From Nitrospira sp. (GTDB lineage: Bacteria; Nitrospirota; Nitrospiria; Nitrospirales; Nitrospiraceae), in the NCBI GenBank assembly GCA_018242765.1, contig JAFEBH010000021.1, positions 62,001 to 126,000 of the forward strand: a stretch of DNA of 64,000 nucleotides. The letters run 5' to 3'. Below are positions 52,936 through 60,798 of the stretch, piece by piece. Every line of letters begins with the position of its first letter. Position 1 is the first letter of the stretch. A model generated the notes under the pieces. That model was not told where the DNA came from. It saw only the letters and a program-made list of their open reading frames with translations, and searched no databases. The position numbers and the translations under genes are program-made.

Positions 52936-53193
52936 CTATTTTCCTGTGACCGTATCTTTGAGCTTCTTCCCTTCGTCTTTCATTTCTCCGGCGTTCTTCA
53001 TGGCATCTTTCGCCTGCATGTCCTTCGCACTCTGGGCGGTCTCACCGCCTTCTTTCTTGACATTCTCGGCTTGACCTTTCGCGGTTTCAACTTTCTGCTT
53101 CATGGCACCCATATCAACTGCCCAGGTTGACGTTGTGAAACCGACCAAGGAAGCCACCAAAACTGCGTACGCGAGAGTCGATTTTGTTTTCAT
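52936..53193 (-). CDS. Small secreted charged helical protein
   Basis: This 85-residue protein has a signal peptide (STLAYAVLVASLVGFTTSTW, cleavage near AVD). The mature part is a Lys/Glu/Ala-rich amphipathic helix with heptad-like repeats (MKQKVETAKGQAENVKKEGG, AKDAMKNAGEMKDEGKKLKD). It resembles small periplasmic stress or surface-associated coiled coils. It lies 76 bp downstream of the OmpA lipoprotein gene on the same strand. Confidence 0.6.
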   Translation of the reverse strand: MKTKSTLAYAVLVASLVGFTTSTWAVDMGAMKQKVETAKGQAENVKKEGGETAQSAKDMQAKDAMKNAGEMKDEGKKLKDTVTGK

Positions 53194-53269
53194 GACAAAT
53201 CTCCCAAGATAGAGAAGGGGCCGGCAGAAGCATGGTTTCCTCCCCTGCCTCTACCGACGTAATGATTTA

Positions 53270-54271
53270 TTACTTCACGACCACCTCAACCCGGCGATTC
53301 TTCGCCCGACCTGCCGCCGTATTGTTGCTGGCAACCGGGTCGTTTTCCCCATGACCGGCAGCCGTCAGATTGGCAACCCCACCGTCCCTGAGAGCCTGCG
53401 CCGCGCTGTCTGCCCGAGCATCTGAGAGCTCTTTGTTGGATGGGAACTTCTTGGCAAGCGCACCCTTGATCGCCACATTGTCGGTATAGCCCGCGACATG
53501 CACCGACTTCTCCGGGAAATCCTTGAGCACATTCCCGACACGTTTCAAGGCATCGGCCCCTGCTGCTTTCAGCTGACCTTGACCCGAGTCAAACAAGAGA
53601 CTCGACGCCAGATTGATCGTGAGCGTATCTCCGGCTTGATTGACCGACACCGTTCCTTTTGAAATCTCGGGACGCAGTGCTTTCAGGAGATCCCGCTCAG
53701 CCTGTGCCAGACTCCCCTTGCTCTCCCCCAATTGCCCTTCAAGCTCTGCAATCCGTTTCTTCGCCACCGCTAATTGCGACTCTAAGTCCCTAATCTGCCC
53801 GTCATGATCATCACTGTGTTGTCTTGCCGCAGCCAATTCCGCCGCGATCCTGTCCCGTTCGCTCTGTAACTGGCCTAAGTCGCCTTTGGCCGACGACAGC
53901 TGGCTTGAGAGGGCTTCATGATCACCGGCTCCGGAACGGAGATGGGCGATCTCATGGTCACGGTCTGCCAGCTGTTGCTCCACTTCACTCACCCGGCTGC
54001 GCAGGACTCCATTGTGTCTCTGTGCTGCTTCTAGTTCGTCGGCCAGTCGTTGACGTTCCCGCTCGAGAGCCGCAAGACGATCAGCCGCAGGATCGGATGC
54101 CGCTGCCTTCACAGTTGAAGGACACCCGCTGCCCAGGTGATAGCCATACCATTTCTTGTCAATGCACACTTCCGGCTGCTTAATATATGAAGCTGAGTGC
54201 CTGGTGGATGAAGAACAACCTACTAAGGCAACCAACCCTGTCACAACTATGGCAGTTTTGAGTGTTCGCAT
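53270..54271 (-). CDS. OmpA-family lipoprotein with coiled coil
   Basis: This 333-residue protein has a lipobox (IVVTGLVALVGC, Cys ~19). A long coiled coil follows (~65-190; ALERERQRLADELEAAQRHN), then a C-terminal OmpA domain (~205-333) with LLFDSGQGQLKAAGADALKR, HVAGYTDNVAI and GAAGRAKNRRVEVVV-type ending (TAAGRAKNRRVEVVVK). It is expected in the outer membrane, gripping peptidoglycan, with the coiled coil as spacer. It is next to mscL and a DUF481 barrel. Confidence 0.88.
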   Translation of the reverse strand: MRTLKTAIVVTGLVALVGCSSSTRHSASYIKQPEVCIDKKWYGYHLGSGCPSTVKAAASDPAADRLAALERERQRLADELEAAQRHNGVLRSRVSEVEQQLADRDHEIAHLRSGAGDHEALSSQLSSAKGDLGQLQSERDRIAAELAAARQHSDDHDGQIRDLESQLAVAKKRIAELEGQLGESKGSLAQAERDLLKALRPEISKGTVSVNQAGDTLTINLASSLLFDSGQGQLKAAGADALKRVGNVLKDFPEKSVHVAGYTDNVAIKGALAKKFPSNKELSDARADSAAQALRDGGVANLTAAGHGENDPVASNNTAAGRAKNRRVEVVVK

Positions 54272-54333
54272 GATGTCTCCTCCTTCTCAGTTGCGCGGCA
54301 TCGTCCCGCTCCGGACTGGTTGAGATACGGATT

Positions 54334-54756
54334 CTACTGACGGTTCTTGAGTAGATCCCGGATCTCCCTCAATAATTTCTCTTCATTGGTTGGTTCCGGC
54401 GGCGCAGGTGGCGGTGGTGCCGGCGCCTCTTTTTTAAACCGGTTCACCTGCTTGACCAACATGAAGATGACGAACGCGACGATAATGAAGTCAAACACGC
54501 TTTGAAGAAAGACTCCATAATTAAGCGTCGGTGCACCCGCAGCCTTTGCCGCTGCGAGGGATGGCGGACCTGTGCGAGACAAATCGATGAACAGGCTGGA
54601 GAAATCCACTTTGCCCATCAGTAAGCCGATCGGAGGCATGAGCACGTCGCTGACCAGTGACGACACAATCTTCCCAAACGCCCCACCGATAATCACACCG
54701 ATCGCCATATCCAGGACATTCCCTTTCATGGCGAATTCTTTGAATTCCTTTAACAT
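54334..54756 (-). CDS. mscL: Large-conductance mechanosensitive channel MscL
   Basis: MscL opens at high membrane tension to release solutes during osmotic downshock. The ATG at 54756 has AAGGAGG five bases upstream; an earlier ATG at 54771 is unlikely. The 140-residue protein has the N-terminal MLKEFKEFAMKGNVLDMAIG, first helix GVIIGGAFGKIVSSLVSDVL, second helix (FDFIIVAFVIFMLVKQVNRF) and a Pro-rich linker before the C-terminal helix. Confidence 0.95.
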   Translation of the reverse strand: MLKEFKEFAMKGNVLDMAIGVIIGGAFGKIVSSLVSDVLMPPIGLLMGKVDFSSLFIDLSRTGPPSLAAAKAAGAPTLNYGVFLQSVFDFIIVAFVIFMLVKQVNRFKKEAPAPPPPAPPEPTNEEKLLREIRDLLKNRQ

Positions 54757-54802
54757 GCCGTCCTCCTTCAATAGCTCGCGTCCCTAGGATCCCACAAGAA
54801 TC

Positions 54803-55918
54803 CTAACGCTTGCGGGTCGTGTCGAATGCATAGCCTAACGTGAGCAAGTATAAGTTATCGGTATCGCCCGTTCCCGCAGGCGGCCGATTGTTGTATCGCG
54901 TGGTCACTTGGAACCCGCTTGCCAGACCAGCCAAAATCTTCATGCGAACGCCGTTATCCATCGTGAAGAAGAAATCCGACGCGTTCTGAACTGAAGGAAA
55001 AATCTCGTTGTAGTGGTAGAGCGTCACTCGACCATCGAAGAGCGGCCAATCCCATTTCATTGCGATGCGTGCACGAAAGCTTGCCCGATCACCGGTGATG
55101 CTATTGTCACGGTAGTCTTCATTGAAATACGTCGGACCGGCTTCGGCATAAAACGTCATGTCTTTAAAAATACCATTAAAGTCTCCGCGATCGATGAATT
55201 GGTACCCCGGCCCACTGGAGATCGCCGTTCTCAGTTTGAGATTTTGGAGAAAATCGTTTTCAACATAGGCTGAGGCATACCAGAAAAACCGCTTGGTAAT
55301 GAAGAAATCCAACTTAATGGTTCCTCTCGCATTCCGAACTTGCAGGCTGCCGTTGTTGTCCCCATTGACGTAGCGGCCCAGGAGGGTCAATCGGAGCTGC
55401 TCACTCCGAGCCACAAGATCCCCCAAGATACTGACGTTCCGAAGATGGCTGTTCCCCACGGACTGTGAATATCCGGCGTTGAGACTTCCCGTGTAAATAA
55501 CCGGCGGCTGAACCATCGGATTGACATGCGTCACCGAATCTATCGGAACAGTGAGAACACTTCCGGTCGGTCCCGCCTTCACCTTCATCGTCCCCGGGTC
55601 CCCTTCTTCCACGGTCCCGTTCAGAATGGTCCCTTCCTTTAAATGAAACGGAATAGGATGTGAGACGGCAATCTTGCTCACCTCCGACCACTTGACCTTA
55701 ATGAGGTCTGCGGCCAAGGCGCTCTTGATCACCAGGAGCCCCCCGGTCATTTCGACCACTTCTCCATGTAGTATGCTCCCATCTTTCAGAGTGACGACGT
55801 CCAGCGTCGATGGGGCCTGCGACACGATCGCTGTGTCATCAGCGGAAAAGGCAACGCTCACCGTTGTTATCAGGCACCACACCACGATTGACCCAACTGT
55901 AACTATCGATGGCCTCAT
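54803..55918 (-). CDS. DUF481 (YdiY-like) outer-membrane protein
   Basis: This 371-residue protein has a signal peptide (VWCLITTVSVAFSA) and an N-terminal ~130-residue beta-rich region containing VVTLKDGSILHGEVVEMTGG and LKEGTILNGTVEEGDPGTM repeats. A DUF481 barrel follows (~145-371) with GSLNAGYSQSVGNSHLRNVS and YLLTLGYAFDTTRKR at the end. DUF481 proteins are outer-membrane proteins sometimes described as salt-induced. Its neighbour mscL supports an osmotic theme. Confidence 0.85.
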   Translation of the reverse strand: MRPSIVTVGSIVVWCLITTVSVAFSADDTAIVSQAPSTLDVVTLKDGSILHGEVVEMTGGLLVIKSALAADLIKVKWSEVSKIAVSHPIPFHLKEGTILNGTVEEGDPGTMKVKAGPTGSVLTVPIDSVTHVNPMVQPPVIYTGSLNAGYSQSVGNSHLRNVSILGDLVARSEQLRLTLLGRYVNGDNNGSLQVRNARGTIKLDFFITKRFFWYASAYVENDFLQNLKLRTAISSGPGYQFIDRGDFNGIFKDMTFYAEAGPTYFNEDYRDNSITGDRASFRARIAMKWDWPLFDGRVTLYHYNEIFPSVQNASDFFFTMDNGVRMKILAGLASGFQVTTRYNNRPPAGTGDTDNLYLLTLGYAFDTTRKR

Positions 55919-56129
55919 CGGTCCTCCTTTTTCGGGGTACGTATTTGCACAACACTAGTCAGACTTACGTGATATATCGCGTTTGCACGAACACTGCAAG
56001 AGATCCTTTTGAGCCTTGCCGGTCAATGACACTCACACCCATCATCCCGAGCCTTCCAATCTGCTCATCGCGTTCTCAAGACCGCAGAGAGATGGACCGG
56101 AATCATCGCACATTGCAAGGTGGATCCTG

Positions 56130-56864
56130 TCATTTCCGCGACTTCCGTTCGAGATCCATGTAATACCGAGCGGCTTCAGCACGCCTCGAAATTCTGAGCC
56201 GCTTATAGATCTTCTGCAGACGGGAGGCCACCACTGTGTGAGCGACATTCAAGTCCAGGCCGATTTCTTTATTGGTCTTCCCGGATGCCACCAAGGACAG
56301 CAAGTGTCGCTCTTCCCTTGAGCAGGTCTCCCTCCATCGCCCATGATCCGGCGTACTGCCACTGCGAAACCATTGGATCAGCTGCTCTGTCAAGAGTTGA
56401 TCCACGATCGCGCCTCCACTCGCTACGACCTCGAGGCTCTTCGTGACGGACTCGGCTGTCGCACTCTTCAGCAGGTATCCGTGCGCTCCGGCCATGATGG
56501 CCGCACGCAAGGTATCCTTGTCATCCTGCGCGGTAAAGAAGAGGACTTTCACCTGTGGATGACTATCCCGAATGGTCCTACAGATTTCGATCCCACTGTC
56601 CTGTCCCACTTGAACCTCTACCAAGACCAGATCCGGTTGTTCAGCGTGAATAGCTTGGAGCGCCTCTTGTCGAGTGCCGGCGAGACCAATGACCGTGACA
56701 TGACGATTCCGGGAGAAAAAGTCCCTGAGCCCCTGAAGTGTGATGACTGAACGATCAATGACGAGCACACGAATCGGCGGCGCTCCACTTCGTTCCGATT
56801 TACCCACCCAAGGCTTCTGATCCCGCATGTGACGCACCATCTGATTTCTCTCCTCTTCGTTCAC
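56130..56864 (-). CDS. NarL/LuxR-type response regulator with an atypical receiver
   Basis: This 244-residue protein has an N-terminal ~30-residue extension, a receiver (~31-155) and a LuxR-type HTH (~180-240, TNKEIGLDLNVAHTVVASRL). In the receiver the expected phosphoacceptor Asp is Glu (PDLVLVEVQVGQDSG, Glu ~83) and the acidic pair is IDRS rather than DD. The switch Thr (FFTAQDD) and Lys (YLLKSAT) remain. Asp-to-Glu can mimic phosphorylation, so it may be constitutively active or signal independent. No histidine kinase is adjacent. Confidence 0.88.
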   Translation of the reverse strand: MNEEERNQMVRHMRDQKPWVGKSERSGAPPIRVLVIDRSVITLQGLRDFFSRNRHVTVIGLAGTRQEALQAIHAEQPDLVLVEVQVGQDSGIEICRTIRDSHPQVKVLFFTAQDDKDTLRAAIMAGAHGYLLKSATAESVTKSLEVVASGGAIVDQLLTEQLIQWFRSGSTPDHGRWRETCSREERHLLSLVASGKTNKEIGLDLNVAHTVVASRLQKIYKRLRISRRAEAARYYMDLERKSRK

Positions 56865-56916
56865 AGAGTCTCACCCCATACCGATGGTGTGGCACTCATC
56901 CTTCACGTTCCTCTAT

Positions 56917-57150
56917 TCATGGCTCCATGAAATGCATCATGCGCTTTGCATGTCGCGGGTACCCCCCGGTCGACTGCAGCACCTTGATCCGCTCCATCTG
57001 TCTCGCCACAAGATTTCTGAGCATTCTGACCGTGACCATCGCTCCGCAATTGACACAACGAAGGGCTCCTCGCCCTGCCTGCTGTTCTTCGATCGCTTCT
57101 TCGACACAACACTCCACTATCATCAACCCACTGCACCGCTTGCACCGCAT
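56917..57150 (-). CDS. Small CxxC zinc-ribbon protein
   Basis: This 77-residue protein has the Cys pairs CKRC (~3) and CVNC (~32), a spacing typical of Zn ribbons, then a basic helix (LRNLVARQMERIKVLQ). MRCKRCSGLMIVE at the start is reminiscent of short conserved ribbons in related genomes. An overlapping frame in another phase (56903-57145) is a shadow. It precedes the response regulator gene on the same strand. Confidence 0.55.
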   Translation of the reverse strand: MRCKRCSGLMIVECCVEEAIEEQQAGRGALRCVNCGAMVTVRMLRNLVARQMERIKVLQSTGGYPRHAKRMMHFMEP

Positions 57151-57206
57151 GGAATGCCTCCCCTACTGATGTCCATATTCAAAATCGTCGTGAACGGTTC
57201 ACTTCA

Positions 57207-57542
57207 TTATTGACAATTTCGTCCTCGTCGTCGCAGCGCTGGTCCTGTCGCGTGCCGAACGCCTGACGATGGCTGTCGAACAGGCACAACCTCGGATACC
57301 TGTTGCGGATCAGCGGAGTTCAACACCCTACAGAGATCGACAACAAAGTCGAGGAATGCGCCAATCAGCGCCTCACGACAGATCACCTCCTGAACACCTT
57401 CCACCGGCTTCCACTGGCCGTTGACTTTCGTCGCAACCACCAGTCGATGGCTGCACGTTCCACGATTGGGTTCTGTCGTGAGTAGATACTCTTCACCATT
57501 TGTCCGTTTCACAAGAAGACCTTGAGCAATCATACATTTCAC
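57207..57542 (-). CDS. Hypothetical protein
   Basis: This 111-residue frame has a beta-rich N-terminal half (QGLLVKRTNGEEYLLTTEPN, HRLVVATKVNGQWKPVEGVQ) and an amphipathic helix (REALIGAFLDFVVDLCRVLN). The C-terminus is Arg/Pro-rich. No domain is recognised. It looks coding by composition, but there is no supporting neighbour. Confidence 0.45.
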   Translation of the reverse strand: MKCMIAQGLLVKRTNGEEYLLTTEPNRGTCSHRLVVATKVNGQWKPVEGVQEVICREALIGAFLDFVVDLCRVLNSADPQQVSEVVPVRQPSSGVRHATGPALRRRGRNCQ

Positions 57543-58249
57543 CTACGACGGTCCATTGGGTTCAGAGTGCCCATTGCTGACTCAAGGGGTTGTGACCAAT
57601 TACTCGAACTCACGGCACTATTCGGCACCCCTGGCTTCATGATCTATCGATGACCCGAGAGTCACGGTAACAAGGCTCTTCCGGAGTCCGGCTGGGCGGT
57701 CAGGAACGCGCTCTGCCGGATGTGAGCAGAAGCTCCTGCCGATTCGGAACCAGCTGCACATCGATCCGGCCAGCCTCCGTACCCACTCAAATCCTCGGCA
57801 ACCCTTTCCATGCGATATACTGAGCACGAATAAGCGCAACGGCCCACGAGACGAATACCGGACCGATATCGCTCATGAAACCACCGTAACCAAGCAGGAC
57901 AGCAGTACGCTCCATGGGCCACCGCAGCCACGCCTCCGATTTCCCGAAACAACCCGATCCACGATGCCCTCCATACACACAAACGGAAGCAAAGAATCAC
58001 TCGATCACTCATGGCACGACCAACTCTCGAAGCAATCCTCACGCCATGAGCCCTATCAAGCGAATTATTTGGTGGAATTCAGCGGTTTCAGTAGTTCTCG
58101 GAATTGCCGAGGCGGAAGAGCTGTTTCATTCTGAAACAGCGGCCTGTCTCATGAGACAGCTTCACGACGTTGTGAGACAGCCGCAGAATACTGAGTGAGA
58201 TTTGCACTGTTGACCTGGAGACTGACGGGCTGGCACAGGAGGTATCTCT
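57543..58249. other. ~700-bp region without a supported gene, with operator-like dyads
   Basis: Overlapping minus-strand frames (57618-57839, 57662-58042 and 57787-57978) include short hydrophobic stretches but no ribosome-binding site or recognisable domain; they may be relics of a frameshifted membrane protein. The 3' part holds the dyad array at 58120-58180. Confidence 0.4.
58120..58180. promoter_or_regulatory. Array of related dyads (operator candidate)
   Basis: Dyad 1: GCTGTTTCA-TTC-TGAAACAGC (58120-58140), 9-bp perfect arms. Dyad 2: CTGTCTCATGAGACAG (58144-58159), a 16-bp perfect palindrome. A third half-site TGAGACAG is at 58173-58180. All share the half-site TGARACAG. Close-packed copies are typical of enhancer sites for sigma-54 activators or of cooperative repressor sites. 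They lie 70-130 bp upstream of the leader-peptide ORF. Confidence 0.55.
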
Positions 58250-58276
58250 ATGGCTTCTTACACGCACGTTGCATGA
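58250..58276 (+). CDS. Leader peptide candidate MASYTHVA
   Basis: AGGAGGT (58238-58244) is six bases before ATG 58250. The frame is only eight codons (MASYTHVA) and its TGA overlaps the ATG of the next small ORF (ATGA at 58273-58276). A strong ribosome-binding site on so short a frame suggests a leader peptide or a frameshifted gene start. Confidence 0.4.
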   Translation: MASYTHVA

Positions 58277-58398
58277 ATACTTCTTCTGCAACCTCCGATA
58301 CTCAATTGCAACAGGTCTGGTCAGGTTTTTACAGTTGCTCGACTGAGTTTGCCGGCGCCGAGATTGTGGATTTACGTGAGTATGGCTGCGGCAAGTGA
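58273..58398 (+). CDS. Small 41-aa ORF coupled to the leader peptide
   Basis: ATG 58273 overlaps the leader stop. The product (MNTSSATSDTQLQQVWSGFY, SCSTEFAGAEIVDLREYGCG, K) is hydrophilic with two Cys and a Gly-Cys-Gly tail. No family is recognised. It ends 80 bp before the end of the convergent sigma-54 activator gene. Confidence 0.35.
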   Translation: MNTSSATSDTQLQQVWSGFYSCSTEFAGAEIVDLREYGCGK

Positions 58399-58477
58399 AG
58401 ATACCGCGCGTACTCGGCAGTATAGGATAGGCCTCTGAGCATCACGATACCGCAGCTGAGAGGTTTTCCGTAACCTG

Positions 58478-60280
58478 CTAGCGAGGATGAATCTCAAGCT
58501 CGACGAGGCGGCGGTAGAACGTGGCTCTGCTGATCCCTAGTCGTTTGGCGGCCTCAGTCCGATTCCCTTTGGCTTCGGAAAGAGCCACCAACAATCGGGT
58601 TTTCTCATCTTGATTCGACAAGGGGATAAAGACGGGCGGACTTGATACCACAGAGGTGCCGGCAATCTCCGGAGGAAGATCTTCAGGGCACACCTCGTTC
58701 CCTTTGCAACTAATCACGGCGAATTCAACCGCGCTCTTCAACTCACGAACATTTCCAGGCCAGGAATGGCTCATCAAGAGACGGAGTGTGTCCGGATGCA
58801 ATCGCTCAACAAGCTTCCCGGTGCTGGCACAGATTTGCCCGAGCAGCGACTGTGCCAGCAACGGGATATCTTCGCGTCGGTCTCGGAGGGGGGAAAGTTG
58901 GACTCGCGCAACGCGTATTCGGTAGAGCAAATCGGCTCGAAACGATCCTCGAAGGACGTCTTCGCTGAGGTTGTGATGGGTAGCCGCAACAACGCGAACA
59001 TTGACGGGACGAGGCTTGGCCTCACCCAGGCGGGTAATTTCCTTCTCCTGCAAGACCCGCAACAGCGCGGTTTGGACCTGAGCCGGGATGTCTCCGATTT
59101 CATCTAAAAATAACGTGCCCCCCTCAGCCGCTTCGAACAGGCCTTGCTGATCCTGGATAGCCCCGGTAAATGCTCCGCGCCTGTGCCCAAAGAGTTGGCT
59201 GGTCAGAATGGAATCTGTGAGGCCGGCACAATTCGCCGCGATAAACGGCTTGTTCTTTCGGGCGCTGGAGGCATGAATCGCTCGAGCAATCAGTTCCTTC
59301 CCCGTCCCTGTCTCCCCTTCGATCAACACCGTGGTATCAACCTGTGCGACGTCGCGGACCAGTTGATAGACGCGAAGCATAGCCTGGCTTTTCCCGACCA
59401 AATCATGAAAGGACGACTGTTCATTGAGGGCTTGGCGGAGCGCGTGAAGCTCAGTGCGATCGTTGATGACCAGAATACGTCGTGTGGGATAACGCAAGTC
59501 TCGATGGATCTCCAGCTCAATCCATCGAGGGCGGCCCCCTTCCAGACACAATGGTTTGCCTGCACGAGTCTGTGTGGAGCTCTCCAGGAGGTGGTGAATC
59601 AACGGATGGTCTTCTTTACGGACTGACAACACCTGATCCCAGTGCCGACCATGCGTCTCGTGAGGAGCCATGCCGAGCAGCTCATGTGTGCGATCGGTCA
59701 CAAATGTAATCTCCCCACGCTCATCCAGCACCATTGCGGCAAGCCCGAGATGCTGGAGCAAGGCCACTGCATCGTCCTTTGTGCGCTCACTCGCTTCGAG
59801 CTGGCCAATCAAGCGGGACTGTGTGCTCCGATACGATTTGACCGAAACCTCTTCGGCCAACATCTGCTCGCGAGCCCGCTGGACGATGGACCGCATGTTC
59901 TCAAAGTCCGAACCAAGCCGTTCGATGAGCAGCAGCTTGCGAAGTCCAAGGGAAACAGCCTTGGCCTCCAATGTCACCGTCCCGTTCGTCTGATCAGGCT
60001 CGGTCCATGAACCCGACGTGACGGTCCGATCCGGTTCGTCTTTCCAGACTTCTTGGGCATACGCGAGAAACTCCGGTAAAAATGGCGACCAGCGATTGAG
60101 ATCCGGGACAGCGGCGCCTGAAGCAGCGGGCAACTCTTGCCACCATTTTGGGGCATACCCCTGAAGCCTCAACGCACCTGATTCCACCTCCCACTCCAAG
60201 ACGACGATATCCAGAGAGGCCAACACATGATTGAAGAATGACGTATCGGATGGTGAGGGGAGTGGGGAAAAGCCTGTCAT
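58478..60280 (-). CDS. Sigma-54-dependent transcriptional activator (PAS-AAA-Fis)
   Basis: This 600-residue protein has an N-terminal sensory part with a PAS domain (LGLAAMVLDERGEITFVTDR, ~175-285), a sigma-54 interaction AAA+ domain (~310-540) with Walker A IEGETGTGKELIARA, GAFTGA loop (HRRGAFTGAIQ), Walker B GGTLFLDEIGD and R-finger region, and a Fis-type HTH (NRTEAAKRLGISRATFYRRL). It has no receiver domain. Its start overlaps the GTPase stop (ATGA), so it is the last gene of that operon. Confidence 0.92.
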   Translation of the reverse strand: MTGFSPLPSPSDTSFFNHVLASLDIVVLEWEVESGALRLQGYAPKWWQELPAASGAAVPDLNRWSPFLPEFLAYAQEVWKDEPDRTVTSGSWTEPDQTNGTVTLEAKAVSLGLRKLLLIERLGSDFENMRSIVQRAREQMLAEEVSVKSYRSTQSRLIGQLEASERTKDDAVALLQHLGLAAMVLDERGEITFVTDRTHELLGMAPHETHGRHWDQVLSVRKEDHPLIHHLLESSTQTRAGKPLCLEGGRPRWIELEIHRDLRYPTRRILVINDRTELHALRQALNEQSSFHDLVGKSQAMLRVYQLVRDVAQVDTTVLIEGETGTGKELIARAIHASSARKNKPFIAANCAGLTDSILTSQLFGHRRGAFTGAIQDQQGLFEAAEGGTLFLDEIGDIPAQVQTALLRVLQEKEITRLGEAKPRPVNVRVVAATHHNLSEDVLRGSFRADLLYRIRVARVQLSPLRDRREDIPLLAQSLLGQICASTGKLVERLHPDTLRLLMSHSWPGNVRELKSAVEFAVISCKGNEVCPEDLPPEIAGTSVVSSPPVFIPLSNQDEKTRLLVALSEAKGNRTEAAKRLGISRATFYRRLVELEIHPR

Positions 60281-60798
60281 GGGTGAGGCCTTGGCCGAGG
60301 AGCTGGATTCATGAGCAGCGTTGCAAGATGACCAAAGAGATCCTCAACGCCCTGCCCAAGCTTGGCACTACCGAAGAAGACCGGCCACCCTTGTTCCCGC
60401 AGCTGCTCGATTGTCGGCAAATCAATCTCCCAGTCGGACTGGAGGTCGGACTTGTTGATGATCGAGACGAAAGGAATCGGACCAACCGTCCGCACAGCGG
60501 TTTGCTGAAGCAGGCGAGCCTTGTCGAGTGAGGCCTTTCTGGTGCCGTCTATCACCAAGATATACCCGGATGATCCCCGCAAATACGATTCCCGGACATG
60601 TTGGAATTCATCCTCGCCATAGAGATCCCAGAGCATGAGCATCACATCCTGATGATCAACCGTGACGGTCTTCTTCTCGACCGTCACCCCAATCGTCGTC
60701 TGATAATGCTCGGAGAACACGTTGGTCACAAATCGTCGAACGAGGCTGGTCTTCCCAACGGCAAATCCCCCCAACATGCAAATCTTTTTCTGCATCAT
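60277..60798 (-). CDS. Ras/Rab-like small GTPase
   Basis: This 173-residue single-domain GTPase has the P-loop LGGFAVGKTSLVRRF (~9), switch I Thr in YQTTIGVTVEKKTV, a variant G3 motif LMLWDLYGEDEFQHV (canonical DTAGQE), N/TKxD as IINKSDLQSD (~115) and SAK in FFGSAKLGQG (~148). This is the fold of prokaryotic Ras-superfamily GTPases. No lipidation motif is seen at the Pro/Arg-rich C-terminus. ATGA overlaps join it to both neighbours. Confidence 0.9.
   Translation of the reverse strand: MMQKKICMLGGFAVGKTSLVRRFVTNVFSEHYQTTIGVTVEKKTVTVDHQDVMLMLWDLYGEDEFQHVRESYLRGSSGYILVIDGTRKASLDKARLLQQTAVRTVGPIPFVSIINKSDLQSDWEIDLPTIEQLREQGWPVFFGSAKLGQGVEDLFGHLATLLMNPAPRPRPHP

Noticed and set aside
52659..52949. 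96-codon plus-strand frame
   Set aside because: No ribosome-binding site, Arg/Pro-rich composition and overlap with the end of a supported minus-strand gene.
58181..58249. Sigma-54 promoter (GG-N10-GC) downstream of the dyad array
   Set aside because: One GG-N10-GC match exists (TGGAGACTGACGGGCT), but the rest of the -24/-12 consensus is poor and it lies too close to the ribosome-binding site to be convincing.
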